A DNA stretch of 64,000 bases from Luteolibacter sp. Y139 (GCF_038066715.1 NZ_JBBUKT010000015.1:62001-126000); one strand, 5' to 3'. Numbered from the stretch's first letter, positions 42,531 to 51,580 are shown. A program made the numbers and translations. The notes: generated from the sequence alone by a model not told the origin.

Positions 42531-43553
42531 GTGCCGGAGACCGAGGAAGCCCAAAGGACCGCCGTGGATTTGGATCGCGACTATGTTCGCGAGGTCTTCC
42601 GGGCGATGCTCCGGGCGCGACTCCTTGAGAACAAGCTATCCAGCCTCTACAAGGCGGGCAAAATCGTCGGCGGTGTCTACCTCGGCAAAGGCCAGGAGGC
42701 GGTCAGCGCCTCGCTCGGCGCTTCGCTGATCAAGGGCCGCGACATCTTCGCCGCGCTGATCCGGGACCAGGCCGGGCGGACGGCTTTTGGAGAGCCGCTA
42801 ATCGATTGCACGCGGACTTATTTGGGTTCGGTGCTGGGGCCGATGAAGGGCCGGGACGGCAATATTCACCGCGGCCGTCCGCTGGACGGCATGCCGGCGA
42901 TGATTTCCCACCTCGGCGCGGCGGTGTCGGTGGTCGGCGGGATGCTGATCGCCCGGCGCTTGAAAGGGGAGCTGGCAGGCGTGGTCGGCGCTACCTGCGT
43001 GGGCGATGGCGCAACTTCCACGGGTGCTTTTCATGAAGGGCTGAACATGGCCGCGGTCGAGCAACTGCCGATGGTGGTGATCGTCGGCAACAACCAGTTC
43101 GCCTATTCGACGCCGACGGACCGGCAGTTTGCCTGTGAGGATCTGCTAGACCGGGCGAAGGGCTATGGGGTCGGCGGGCATTCGGTGGATGGCACCGACT
43201 TGCTGGCCTGCACGAAGGTGATCGGAAATGCAGTGAAGCTGGCTCGTGAAGGCAATGGTCCTCAGATGGTGGTGGCTCGTTTGCTACGCCTGAGTGGCCA
43301 CGGCGAGCACGATGACGGCAGTTATGTGCCGCCGGTGCTGAAGGATAGCCAACTCGGTCGCGATTGCATCGAGACCGGCGTGGTCCAGCTGATCGAGAGC
43401 GGCATCGCCACGGTGGAAGAGATTGAGCGCTGGAAGCGGGAGTTCACCGATGAGGTGCAGGCCGCGGTCGCGCAGGCCCAGCAGGAGCCGACACCGGATC
43501 CGTGGGATGAAAATTGGAATGCGTGCTCCACGCCAACGGGAAGGGGACTTTGA
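42531..43553 (+). CDS. pdhA: pyruvate (2-oxo acid) dehydrogenase E1 component, alpha subunit
   Basis: Thiamine-diphosphate-dependent E1 alpha (340 aa). YKAGKIVGGVYLGKGQEAV begins the family core, and the ThDP/Mg motif is GDGATSTGAFHEGLNMA...VVIVGNNQFA. The phosphorylation-loop region reads RLLRLSGHGEHDDGSYVPP. The start is a GTG without a visible ribosome site. It is first of three genes: E1 beta starts 2 bases after its stop, then E2. No E3 (dihydrolipoamide dehydrogenase) is in the window. By family resemblance the substrate is pyruvate, though branched-chain 2-oxo acids or acetoin cannot be excluded. Confidence 0.9.
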   Translation: MPETEEAQRTAVDLDRDYVREVFRAMLRARLLENKLSSLYKAGKIVGGVYLGKGQEAVSASLGASLIKGRDIFAALIRDQAGRTAFGEPLIDCTRTYLGSVLGPMKGRDGNIHRGRPLDGMPAMISHLGAAVSVVGGMLIARRLKGELAGVVGATCVGDGATSTGAFHEGLNMAAVEQLPMVVIVGNNQFAYSTPTDRQFACEDLLDRAKGYGVGGHSVDGTDLLACTKVIGNAVKLAREGNGPQMVVARLLRLSGHGEHDDGSYVPPVLKDSQLGRDCIETGVVQLIESGIATVEEIERWKREFTDEVQAAVAQAQQEPTPDPWDENWNACSTPTGRGL

Positions 43554-43555
43554 CG

Positions 43556-44524
43556 ATGAGCGTGACGTACGTCGATGCGATCCGTGAGGCGCAGGAAAAG
43601 CTGCTGCGTGAAGATCCGCGGGTCTTCCTCTACGGACAGGATATTTCGAAATTCGGTGGTGCCTTCAAGGCGACCAAGGGGCTCGCGGAGGAATTTCCGG
43701 GGCGCGTGCTTGATTCGCCGATCAGTGAGGACGCGATGATCGGCATGGCCGTGGGTGCTGCGATCGAGGGCATGCGGCCGATCATCGAGATGCAGTTCGC
43801 GGATTTCTCGTCGATCGCCTTCAACCAGATCGTCAATCAGGCCGCGACGCACTTTTATCGCACGGGCGTGCCGGTGCCTCTAACCGTGCGCCTGCCTTCC
43901 GGGGGGACTCCCGGTTCCGGGCCATTCCATAGCCAGAGCATGGAGGCGCTGTATGCGCACTATCCCGGTCTGATCGTGGTGACTCCGGCGACGGTGTCGG
44001 ATGCGTATCACATGCTGTTAGAATCGGTCGCGCTGGATGACCCGGTCGTCTACTGCGAGCACAAGTTCCTCTACCGCTGGCTGAAAGCGCCGCGCATCAA
44101 TGGCGATCAATTGCCGATCGGCAAGGCCCGCATCACCCGTCCTGGCAAGCACGCGACGGTGGTGGCCTACAGCGCGATGGTGCACGAAGCCGTGCGCGCC
44201 GCGGACCGCTTGAAGGAGCAGGGTGGATGGGAAATCGAAGTCGTCGACCTTCGCTCGGTGAAGCCACTCGATATTGATACAGTGCTCGCCAGCGTTGCCC
44301 GCACCGGTCGCTTGCTGGCACTGGGTGAAGCCTTCCCGTGGGGTGGTGTCACTGCCGAGGTGATCTCCCGTGTCTGCACCGACGGCTTCCACTTGCTCGA
44401 TGCCCCGCCGCGCCGCCTGAACTCGCGCGACACGCCGGTGCCCTATCACCCGAAACTCTGGGCCGCCCACCGTCCGACGCCCGAGACGATCTGCATCGCC
44501 CTGCGCGAGCTGCTTTCCTTCTAA
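43556..44524 (+). CDS. pdhB: pyruvate (2-oxo acid) dehydrogenase E1 component, beta subunit
   Basis: E1 beta subunit (322 aa), partner of the preceding gene. MSVTYVDAIREAQEKLLRED, VFLYGQDISKFGGAFKATKGL, RVLDSPISEDAMIGMAVGAAIEGMRPI and the ThDP-contacting EMQFADF match the family; the C-terminus (IEVVDLRSVKPLDIDTVLAS) is the conserved transketolase-C region. The ATG at 43556 is preceded by AAGGGGAC. A TGTTAGA heptamer lies at 44016-44022 (Leu-Leu-Glu), and TCTAACA overlaps the stop codon. Confidence 0.92.
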   Translation: MSVTYVDAIREAQEKLLREDPRVFLYGQDISKFGGAFKATKGLAEEFPGRVLDSPISEDAMIGMAVGAAIEGMRPIIEMQFADFSSIAFNQIVNQAATHFYRTGVPVPLTVRLPSGGTPGSGPFHSQSMEALYAHYPGLIVVTPATVSDAYHMLLESVALDDPVVYCEHKFLYRWLKAPRINGDQLPIGKARITRPGKHATVVAYSAMVHEAVRAADRLKEQGGWEIEVVDLRSVKPLDIDTVLASVARTGRLLALGEAFPWGGVTAEVISRVCTDGFHLLDAPPRRLNSRDTPVPYHPKLWAAHRPTPETICIALRELLSF

Positions 44525-44530
44525 CAAGTC

Positions 44531-45763
44531 ATGCCCACCGTTCCCATCCTCATGCCGCAGCTCGGTGAATCGATCGCCGAGGCGACTGTCGTTCGCATCG
44601 GCATCGCGCCCGGCGACACGGTGCAGACGGACCAGGAGGTCATCGAGGTGGAGACGAGCAAGGCGACGATGGGTGTCACCACACTGTGTCGCGGCACGGT
44701 GAAGGAGATCATGGCCAAAGAAGGGGTGACCTATTCGGTCGGCACGCTGCTAGGCCTGCTCGATGTCACCGAAGAGGAAATCACGCGCACGGGTGTGGAG
44801 AGCATCGAAGCGGCCGCCGATCGCCGCGAGGCTGAAGAAGCCTCGCCGGTGCAGCAGGAGAAAAACCTGCACTTCGCTCTCGGCGATGATTCCTACGAGG
44901 AAACGCCTGGGGTGGTGCCGAGCGTGAAGGGTCTTCCGGTGCCGACCGGCACCATGGGAGCCCATTACATTTCCCCGCGCATGCGCGCCCGGATGGATGA
45001 CATGGGGCTGCGCGAAGCGGACATTTCCGCGATCGTCGGTACCGGCACTGGCGGTCGCGTGACGGTGGAGGACTTGGAAAAGTTCCTCAACTACATCGAC
45101 ACTTGGCCGAGCAGCAATGCCTCGCCGATGCGAATGGCGGTGGCCGATGCGATGCGCCGGAGCTGGACGCGTCCGCTGGCAACCGTGGGTCTGCCGGTGA
45201 AGCTTGATCGTGTCCTGGAGCATCGCCGCAACCAGGATCCAAAGCCTGGTCTGACTCTCTACGTGCTGCGGGCCTTCGCCCTGGCGCTAGTGGAGGAGCC
45301 TGCGACCGCTGGTTTCCTGATCGGGCAAAAGGTCGTGCACCCGCGTGCCTTTGACATCGGAGTGGCGGTGCAGGTGGATGACGGGGTCGTGGTGCCGGTA
45401 TTGCGCAAGGTCGATCAGAAGTCGCTTTCCGATCTCACGAAGGATTACGCCGAGATGGTCGAGCGTGGGCGCCGTCGCCGGCTTTCCGAAGATGATCTGC
45501 GTGGTGGGATTGCGACCGTGACGAACTTCGGGACCTTCGGGCTTACGTCGGGCACGCCGATCCCGCTGCCGAATGAAACGCTCATCCTCGGTCTCGGTGC
45601 GGGCGTGAAGAAGCCGGTGTGGAGCGATCAGGTGGAAGCCTTTATCCCCGTGACGGAGGCCGAACTCGTGGTCACCTTTGACCATCGCGTGGTCGATGGT
45701 GGTGGTGCCGGTGTGCTGCTCAGCCGCGTGGCGCAGTTGCTTCAGTCGCCGGAGAAGCTCTGA
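44531..45763 (+). CDS. pdhC: dihydrolipoamide acyltransferase (E2) of the 2-oxo acid dehydrogenase complex
   Basis: E2 core protein (410 aa). The N-terminal lipoyl domain carries the lipoylated Lys44 in VETSKATMG; a peripheral E1/E3-binding domain (about 140-180, ISPRMRARMDDMGLREADIS) follows. The catalytic domain ends with TFDHRVVDGGGA (His385, Asp389). The lipoyl domain is single. The 6-base gap from E1 beta and the TAACAAGTC junction suggest co-transcription. With E1 this should make acetyl-CoA from pyruvate. Confidence 0.92.
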   Translation: MPTVPILMPQLGESIAEATVVRIGIAPGDTVQTDQEVIEVETSKATMGVTTLCRGTVKEIMAKEGVTYSVGTLLGLLDVTEEEITRTGVESIEAAADRREAEEASPVQQEKNLHFALGDDSYEETPGVVPSVKGLPVPTGTMGAHYISPRMRARMDDMGLREADISAIVGTGTGGRVTVEDLEKFLNYIDTWPSSNASPMRMAVADAMRRSWTRPLATVGLPVKLDRVLEHRRNQDPKPGLTLYVLRAFALALVEEPATAGFLIGQKVVHPRAFDIGVAVQVDDGVVVPVLRKVDQKSLSDLTKDYAEMVERGRRRRLSEDDLRGGIATVTNFGTFGLTSGTPIPLPNETLILGLGAGVKKPVWSDQVEAFIPVTEAELVVTFDHRVVDGGGAGVLLSRVAQLLQSPEKL

Positions 45764-45779
45764 TCCGGGTTTCACCCTG

Positions 45780-46154
45780 ATGGAGTTCATCCGGTTCCAG
45801 TCCCCGGCGATCAGCCCTTACACAGGTGAGCCCTACGGCATCTTCGTGGCGGTCTGGCATTTGGTGCGGGATGGTCACACCAGCGAACAGGAAACACGTG
45901 ACTACTGGGAACATCGTAGCTGGTTCGAAGCGAATCTTCCGGTGCCGCCTTATCATGCGGAGGGAAACCCGGATCGCGCGGTGACTTGGTTCAAGGAAGC
46001 GGCGCTGACCGCGGGAATGAGGGAGCGGCTGGAGTTTTATTTTCGACTCGCGAGGAAGTACGGGCTGGAGATTTCGATGGCTCGATCCGCGAATCCTGGA
46101 GTGGTTCTCTACGAGGACGAGTTCCAGATCGCGGTGGCCGGCCGTGGGGAGTAA
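45780..46154 (+). CDS. hypothetical protein, 124 aa
   Basis: Unrecognised soluble protein: MEFIRFQSPAISPYTGEPYG, VAVWHLVRDGHTSEQETRDYW, ANLPVPPYHAEGNPDRAVTWFK and GLEISMARSANPGVVLYEDEFQI. The combination of the PYTG start and the 'NPDRAVTWFK' motif looks like a conserved small family, but I cannot name it. The ATG at 45780 follows the E2 stop after 16 bases, so it may be a fourth gene of the dehydrogenase operon. Confidence 0.6.
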   Translation: MEFIRFQSPAISPYTGEPYGIFVAVWHLVRDGHTSEQETRDYWEHRSWFEANLPVPPYHAEGNPDRAVTWFKEAALTAGMRERLEFYFRLARKYGLEISMARSANPGVVLYEDEFQIAVAGRGE

Positions 46155-46174
46155 GCGCCGACGGAGGGAAAAGA

Positions 46175-46201
46175 GAACGGCCCGCGAGCTGCGGGCCGTT
46201 C
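46175..46201. terminator. bidirectional-type hairpin between convergent genes
   Basis: Perfect 11-bp stem GAACGGCCCGC / GCGGGCCGTTC with a 5-base loop, between the plus-strand 124-aa gene and the minus-strand barrel protein gene. On the minus strand the stem is followed by TCTTTTCCC, so it mainly suits that gene. Confidence 0.75.
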
Positions 46202-46232
46202 GAATACCGTTAGATGCGCTGGAAAGCGTGAA

Positions 46233-47114
46233 TTACTGGCGGCGGGTCACCGGCTTGAAGTGGCTTTCGCCACTGCCGAAGTCCCAGCCGAGGACCAGCC
46301 AGCCCTCGACGTCCGGGGAGTCGTGGGTGAGACCGGCGAGGGCCACGACATCGACGTGGGTGCACTCGGTCGGACGCCACTGGATGCTGGGCCCGATGTT
46401 GAACTTGCGCTCCGGTTTGCTGCGCGAGCCGAGGGCGGTTTCCCACTTGTAGGTCATTTCGAGGCCGACCGAGAGCTTGCTATCGATCAGCGACTTGCTG
46501 ATGGCTTGGGTGAAGGCCCACTCTTCCGCCTTGCTGTCGGTGAGTTCTCTCTCCCAGACGAAGTTGGCGGCCCAGTGCCAGCCGCAGCCGAAGTCTTCGG
46601 CGAGCAGGAGCTTCGGTTCCACGACGTTGCCGCCGTTCTCGGAGTCGACCCACTTGTATTCGAAGTAGAGGGTCGGGTTGAGCGGGATCTTGCCCCAATC
46701 AGCGAAGGCCCAGCGGACCTCGGCGGCGACGTCTTCGAAGTCGCTCTCGTGATCCTCGTAGGTCCAGTCGTAGTAGAAATCGAGCTGGAAGCGGTAGGGA
46801 AGGCCGAGTTCGATTTCCTCTTGGAACTTGTGGGTCCACTCGCTGCCGTTCTTGCGGCTGCGCCACCACTGTTCGACGCCGAATTCCCACGGATCCTGCT
46901 GGATGTAGGCGCGGGTGGTGGCGAAACGGCGGGCGCTGAGCCATTCCGGCTGGCCGTAGGCTCCGCCGGAGGTGTCGTCCTCTGCCAAGCCGGACTCGGA
47001 GGTGTAAGCCTGGCCTTGGACGGTGAGGGGTGGATTGAGGGTGGCGCGTTCTTCCGCGTGCAGTGCGAACGGCAACAGGCAGGCGGCGAGGAGGGTTTTG
47101 TGAGATAGACTCAT
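46233..47114 (-). CDS. outer-membrane beta-barrel protein
   Basis: Exported protein (293 aa) with signal peptide MSLSHKTLLAACLLPFALHA. The body is made of alternating amphipathic strands rich in aromatic residues (YRFQLDFYYDWTYEDHES, NPTLYFEYKWVDSENGG, WHWAANFVWERELTD, KLSVGLEMTYKWETALG), which is the pattern of a 10-12 strand barrel. I do not recognise a specific family. It probably lies in the outer membrane; function unknown. Confidence 0.7.
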   Translation of the reverse strand: MSLSHKTLLAACLLPFALHAEERATLNPPLTVQGQAYTSESGLAEDDTSGGAYGQPEWLSARRFATTRAYIQQDPWEFGVEQWWRSRKNGSEWTHKFQEEIELGLPYRFQLDFYYDWTYEDHESDFEDVAAEVRWAFADWGKIPLNPTLYFEYKWVDSENGGNVVEPKLLLAEDFGCGWHWAANFVWERELTDSKAEEWAFTQAISKSLIDSKLSVGLEMTYKWETALGSRSKPERKFNIGPSIQWRPTECTHVDVVALAGLTHDSPDVEGWLVLGWDFGSGESHFKPVTRRQ

Positions 47115-47223
47115 GACTGGAGTGGAACGGCCGGGAGGGGATTTTCTTGGGGGAATTTTTTCAAGGGTATTCTGGCGTTAGATCGAGCCGCCAGGGTCCC
47201 CGCGAAAATACCAGCCAGCCCCC

Positions 47224-48333
47224 TCACTCCAACGCCGCGGCCGCGTCGACGACGGGGATGCCGTGGGCCTCGCCGACGGGGGGGCAGGTGAGTTTTCCGC
47301 CGCTGCAATTCACGGCGCCGAGCACTTCCTTGCGGATGCGACTGGCCCCGGCGACGCCGTGGTCGGCGAGGAGGGTAATCCAGCGCTGGGTCACGTTATT
47401 GAGCGCTTGGGTGGCGGTGCGGGCGTAGGCCCCCGGCATGTTTGCCACGCAGTAGTGAATCACGTCCTCCTCGACGAAAGTGGGGGCTTGGTGGGTGGTC
47501 GGGCGGGTCGTCTCGGCACAGCCGCCCTGGTCGACGGCGATGTCGACGAAGACGCTGCCGGGCTGCATCAGCTTCAGCATTTCCCGTGTGATGAGCTTCG
47601 GCGCCTTGGCTCCGGGGACGAGAACCGCGCCGATGACGAGGTCCACGCGCGGGAGGAGTTCGGCCAGATTCGCCTCGCTCGAATAGACGGTGTGGGTGCC
47701 GCTCATGGTGATGTCGAGGAAGCGCATGCGCTCGAAATCAACCTCGAGAATGGTGACGTCCGCGCCGATGCCGGTGGCGACGCGGGCGGCATTGACGCCC
47801 GCGGTGCCGCCGCCAATGACGACGACGCGGCCGGGGGCGACTCCGGGAACGCCGCCTAACAGGGTGCCGCGGCCGCCATTGTGCTTGGCGAGGTGATAGG
47901 AGCCGACGATCGACGACATGCGGCCGGCGATTTCGCTCATGGGTTCGAGCAAGGGCAGGCGGTGATTTACCTCAAGGGTCTCGTAGGCGAGGGCGGTGCA
48001 GCCGGTGGCGATCAATGCTTCGGTGAGCGGCTTGCTGGCGGCGAGGTGGAGGTAGGTGAAGAGCAGGTGGTGCGGCTGGAGGCGGGCGATTTCCTCGGGC
48101 TGCGGCTCCTTTACCTTCACGATCATCTCGGCGGTGGAGAAGACGGCATCGGCATCTGGCAGGATTTCCGCTCCCATGGCGCGGTAGTGATCGTCGCTGT
48201 AGCTGGAGCCTGCTCCGGCGCCAGTTTCAACGAAGACACGATGCCCGTGCTTCACGAGGTCTGCGATCGAGCCGGGGATCATGGAGACGCGGTGTTCCTG
48301 GGCCTTGATCTCCTTCGGGATGCCGATGTTCAT
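47224..48333 (-). CDS. ald: alanine dehydrogenase
   Basis: NAD-dependent interconversion of L-alanine and pyruvate plus ammonia (369 aa, the usual length). MNIGIPKEIKAQEHRVSMIP is the family N-terminus with substrate Arg15; Lys in IVKVKEPQPEE and His in FTYLHLAA are active-site residues; VVVIGGGTAGVNAARVATGIGADV is the NAD loop; VDIAVDQGGCAETTRPTTH is signature 2. It is monocistronic and divergent from the LDH-like gene; both use pyruvate, which fits the PDH operon upstream. Confidence 0.95.
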   Translation of the reverse strand: MNIGIPKEIKAQEHRVSMIPGSIADLVKHGHRVFVETGAGAGSSYSDDHYRAMGAEILPDADAVFSTAEMIVKVKEPQPEEIARLQPHHLLFTYLHLAASKPLTEALIATGCTALAYETLEVNHRLPLLEPMSEIAGRMSSIVGSYHLAKHNGGRGTLLGGVPGVAPGRVVVIGGGTAGVNAARVATGIGADVTILEVDFERMRFLDITMSGTHTVYSSEANLAELLPRVDLVIGAVLVPGAKAPKLITREMLKLMQPGSVFVDIAVDQGGCAETTRPTTHQAPTFVEEDVIHYCVANMPGAYARTATQALNNVTQRWITLLADHGVAGASRIRKEVLGAVNCSGGKLTCPPVGEAHGIPVVDAAAALE

Positions 48334-48438
48334 GGTCCTACACGCTAGCGGCGATCCTCGCTGTCGTCTTGACGGAAAAGGCGAGCGCTACCGGGGGATT
48401 CGGACAATGAAGCGAGAGATCTTGAATGGCGCAGGGCC

Positions 48439-49362
48439 ATGGCGGATGAAGAAGGGATGAAAGTCACGATCGTGGGGCCCGGCAAAGTCGGGATGGTGCT
48501 CGCTTACACGCTGGTACTGCGGGGCGTGGCCCGCGAGGTGGTGCTGGTGGGCTCGAACCGCGAAAAGGCCGAGGGCGAGGCGCTCGACCTGACCCATGCT
48601 CAGGCTTTCCAACAGATCCCGGTGAAGGTCCGGGCCGGAGAGATTGAGGATGCGGCTGGAAGTGAGGTGGTCGCGATCTGCGCGTCGATTCCGATGCCGG
48701 CGGGGCTGCATACCCGCAATGCATTGGCACAGGGGAATGCGGACTTGATGAAGGAACTGCTGCCGCGGATTGCCAAGGTCGCGCCGGATTGCAAACTGGT
48801 GATGGTGACCAATCCGGTGGACGTGCTCACGTGGCAGGCGCTGCAACTGACAGGCTTTCCTCGCGAGCGGGTGGTAGGCACGGGCACGCTGGTGGATTCA
48901 ATCCGCTTCCGTGAGCTGCTTTCGGAAATGCTGGCGATCCATCCGGACGACTTGCGTGCGTACATCCTGGGCGAGCATGGAGAGCATCAGTTTCCTGCGA
49001 TGAGTGTGGCGCAGTCGGGAGGGGAGAGGATCGATGATACGCCGGAACGGCGGGCGCTTTGTGAGCGTGCCAAGCATTTCGGCATCGAGGTGTTCCGCAA
49101 GAAGGGGAATACCTGCTATGCGATCGGGCAGTCGGCAGCCTACATCATTGAGGCGATCTTGTTAGACGAGAAGAGGACGGTGCCGCTGAGCGTGCTGGTC
49201 GATGGGTATCTCGGTGTGAACGACGTGTGCCTGAGCTTGCCCGTGGTGGTGGGGAAGAAGGGGGTGGAGCGGTTCCTTCACCCCGATCTTAATGAGGTGG
49301 AGGCGGGGCAATTCCGCGAGGCCGCGAGGGCGGTGCGGGAGGTGATTGAGGGGCTGAGTTGA
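48439..49362 (+). CDS. L-lactate/malate dehydrogenase family protein
   Basis: NAD-dependent 2-hydroxy acid dehydrogenase (307 aa). Fingerprint KVTIVGPGKVGMVLAYTLVLRG binds NAD; the catalytic Asp-x-x-Arg is in GTLVDSIRFRE and the catalytic His in GEHGEHQFPAMS. The substrate loop reads SIPMPAGLHTRN: the residue that discriminates lactate (Gln) from malate (Arg) appears to be proline, and the loop has no normal arginine or glutamine there. The substrate is therefore uncertain. The ATG at 48439 (MADEEG) or 48457 may be used. Gene neighbours do not settle the matter. Confidence 0.85.
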   Translation: MADEEGMKVTIVGPGKVGMVLAYTLVLRGVAREVVLVGSNREKAEGEALDLTHAQAFQQIPVKVRAGEIEDAAGSEVVAICASIPMPAGLHTRNALAQGNADLMKELLPRIAKVAPDCKLVMVTNPVDVLTWQALQLTGFPRERVVGTGTLVDSIRFRELLSEMLAIHPDDLRAYILGEHGEHQFPAMSVAQSGGERIDDTPERRALCERAKHFGIEVFRKKGNTCYAIGQSAAYIIEAILLDEKRTVPLSVLVDGYLGVNDVCLSLPVVVGKKGVERFLHPDLNEVEAGQFREAARAVREVIEGLS

Positions 49363-49386
49363 AGAGCCCGCGAGCCTACCGACCAA

Positions 49387-49410
49387 GCGGGATGAATCCC
49401 GCGGTCCCAG
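49387..49410. repeat. short palindromic repeat, copy 2
   Basis: GCGGGATGAATCCCGCGGTCCCAG, 23 of 24 bases shared with the copy at 36378-36401. A TGTTAGA heptamer (49411-49417) abuts it and overlaps the stop codon of the helicase gene. Confidence 0.75.
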
Positions 49411-49412
49411 TG

Positions 49413-51443
49413 TTAGAACGGCTCGTCTGCCCAGCTTGAGCCGACCTTCCACTCTTCGACGAGGTTGCGCGGGAAGTCCTCGAGGAATCGTGAGGGGCGC
49501 TGGATCACATCGCCGCTGTAGGACTTGGGATTGATGAAGGGGTAGGTGAGATACAGCTCGTCCTTCGCGCGGGTGATGGCGACGTAGAAGAGTCGTCGCT
49601 CTTCCTCCAGCTGGTCTTGATCGTCCGCTTCGAGGATGCGGCCGTTCGGGAACTGGCCGTCGGTCAGCCAGATGAGGAAGATCACTTTCCATTCCAGGCC
49701 CTTTGCCTGGTGGATGGAGGACAGCGTCACCTTTTCATCGTCCTTCTCTGCCGTATCGCCGGTGGGTTCGCCATCGGCTCCTCCGAGGAGAGAAAGCTGG
49801 GAGAGGAAGTCCAGCACATCATCGAAGTTGCTACCGTAGGACATCAGTTGCTCGATGTCGCTACGACGGTTCTCGTAGTTGTCGTAGGAGGCTTGGAGGA
49901 AGTCGGCGTAGAGGCCTTCGAGGATGCTGAAGACCATGTCGGACGGCCGAGCGAACTCGCCGTTCGGCGTGAGTTCGTCCAAAGTATAGCCGAGCTGCTC
50001 CCAATGCTTGGCCGCTTTCTTCGGCGGCTTGAGCCCGCCGAGGACTTCGGACCAGACGGGCATCTCCTCGCTTTCGGCGTAGCCGGTCTTCTGCCAGTCG
50101 CGCCACAGCTTATCGGCTCCGGCGGCACCGATTCCCGGCAGCAGAAGCACGAGCCGCTTGAAGCTGGTCTCGTCGCGGCGATTGGTGACCAGGCGCATGA
50201 AGGCGGAGACGTCCTTGATGTGGGCCTGCTCGAAGAAGCGCAGGCCGCTGGTGATGGCGAAGGGGATACCGCGGTGGGTGAGCTCCATCTGGACTTCCAG
50301 CGATTGGAAGTGGGCGCGGTAAAGGACGGCCATTTCCTCCAGCGGGATGCCTTCATCACGGAGTTCTAACATCCGCTGGGCGACGAATGCGGCTTGAGTG
50401 GCCGGGTCTTCGAGGGGAACCAGCGCCGGCTTGGTGCCGGTCTCATCGCGCGAGGACTTGAGGTCCTTGTCGAAGCGCGCGTGGTTGGCGCGGATGGCGG
50501 CGTTTGAGAGGTCGAGGATTTCCGGGACGCTGCGGTAGTTCGTCTCGATCTTGAAGACACGGCAGCCCTCGTGTCGCTTTGGGAAGCTGAGGATGTTTCC
50601 CATGTCGGCGCCGCGCCACGAGTAGATCGACTGCGCGTCGTCTCCCACCGCCATCACGCTGGCGCCGTCGCCGGCGAGCAGGTCGATGAGTTCGGTCTGG
50701 ACCGCATTGGTGTCCTGATACTCATCGACGAGAATGTGGCGGAAGCGCTTGCGATAGAGGGCGAGCAGCTCCTCGTCCTTCTGGAAAAGCCTCAGGGTGA
50801 GAACGAGCAGGTCATCGAAGTCCATCGAGTTCGTCTCCAGCTTACGCTTGGCGTAGCGCTCGTGGGTCTTGTGGATCTCGGACGACCAATCCTCGAAATA
50901 GGGGTAGCGATGGATGAGGATGTCATCGAGCGACTCGCCGGTGTTCTCCACCAAGCTGAAGATCGAGGCGAGGACGTCGGCCTTCGGGAAGCGCCGGACT
51001 TTCGTATCGATGTCGAGGCTGGCGATCACCCCGGCGAGCAGTGACTTCTGGTCATCGCGGTCGAGGATGGAGAAGGACTTGGTGAAGCCTAACACCTCGG
51101 CGTGGCGGCGCAGGATGCGGTTGCCGATCGAGTGGAAGGTGCCGCTCCACAGCGCCGAGACGTCATGGGGGACAAGGGTGCGGACGCGCTCCGTCATTTC
51201 CCGGGCGGCCTTGTTGGTGAAAGTCAGGAGCAGGATGTTCCGGGCCTCGACTTCGTGATCGAGCAGGTAGGCGACGCGGTAAGTGAGGGTGCGGGTTTTT
51301 CCCGAGCCGGCGCCGGCGATAACGAGGGACGGGCCCGGCGGCGAGGTGACGGCGGCGAATTGCTCGTCATTCAGCTCTGCCCGGTAGTCGATCCCCGACG
51401 TGGGGCCGGTCGTTCGCCGGTTCAGCGTGTATTCGCGCGCCAT
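49413..51443 (-). CDS. UvrD/Rep/PcrA family ATP-dependent DNA helicase
   Basis: SF1A 3'-5' helicase (676 aa) for repair or replication restart. Motif Ia/Walker A is IAGAGSGKTRTLTYR (GKT about 48-50), preceded by the Q-motif LNDEQFAAVT. Motif II is ILVDEYQDTN, motif III GDDAQSIYSWRGAD, motif IV IETNYRSVPEIL, motif V LSSIHQAKGLEWKVIF and motif VI RRLFYVAITRAKDELYLTYP. It is slightly shorter than UvrD (720 aa), ending soon after motif VI. Such genes occur in two or more copies per genome, so I do not give a symbol. Confidence 0.93.
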   Translation of the reverse strand: MAREYTLNRRTTGPTSGIDYRAELNDEQFAAVTSPPGPSLVIAGAGSGKTRTLTYRVAYLLDHEVEARNILLLTFTNKAAREMTERVRTLVPHDVSALWSGTFHSIGNRILRRHAEVLGFTKSFSILDRDDQKSLLAGVIASLDIDTKVRRFPKADVLASIFSLVENTGESLDDILIHRYPYFEDWSSEIHKTHERYAKRKLETNSMDFDDLLVLTLRLFQKDEELLALYRKRFRHILVDEYQDTNAVQTELIDLLAGDGASVMAVGDDAQSIYSWRGADMGNILSFPKRHEGCRVFKIETNYRSVPEILDLSNAAIRANHARFDKDLKSSRDETGTKPALVPLEDPATQAAFVAQRMLELRDEGIPLEEMAVLYRAHFQSLEVQMELTHRGIPFAITSGLRFFEQAHIKDVSAFMRLVTNRRDETSFKRLVLLLPGIGAAGADKLWRDWQKTGYAESEEMPVWSEVLGGLKPPKKAAKHWEQLGYTLDELTPNGEFARPSDMVFSILEGLYADFLQASYDNYENRRSDIEQLMSYGSNFDDVLDFLSQLSLLGGADGEPTGDTAEKDDEKVTLSSIHQAKGLEWKVIFLIWLTDGQFPNGRILEADDQDQLEEERRLFYVAITRAKDELYLTYPFINPKSYSGDVIQRPSRFLEDFPRNLVEEWKVGSSWADEPF

Positions 51444-51552
51444 GTGGAAGGCAGCTTCGGGATTTTCGGCAGGTGATCAAGAGTGGCGGATTCTTCAAAA
51501 AGTTTTCGCACGTTCACGTTTGACACTCGTGGGGGGAGGGGTTCAACTCCTC

Positions 51553-51570
51553 TTGCGACTGATTCTCATT
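51553..51570. promoter_or_regulatory. Fur-like operator in front of tonB-exbBD
   Basis: TTGCGACTGATTCTCATT, 10 bases before the tonB start codon. Its reverse complement gives TGAGAAT-C-AGTCGCA, 10 of 14 matches to the 7-1-7 Fur consensus. It shares TTGCGA-TG--TCTCA-T with the site between piuC and the receptor gene. Confidence 0.55.
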
Positions 51571-51580
51571 AAGCATTGCC

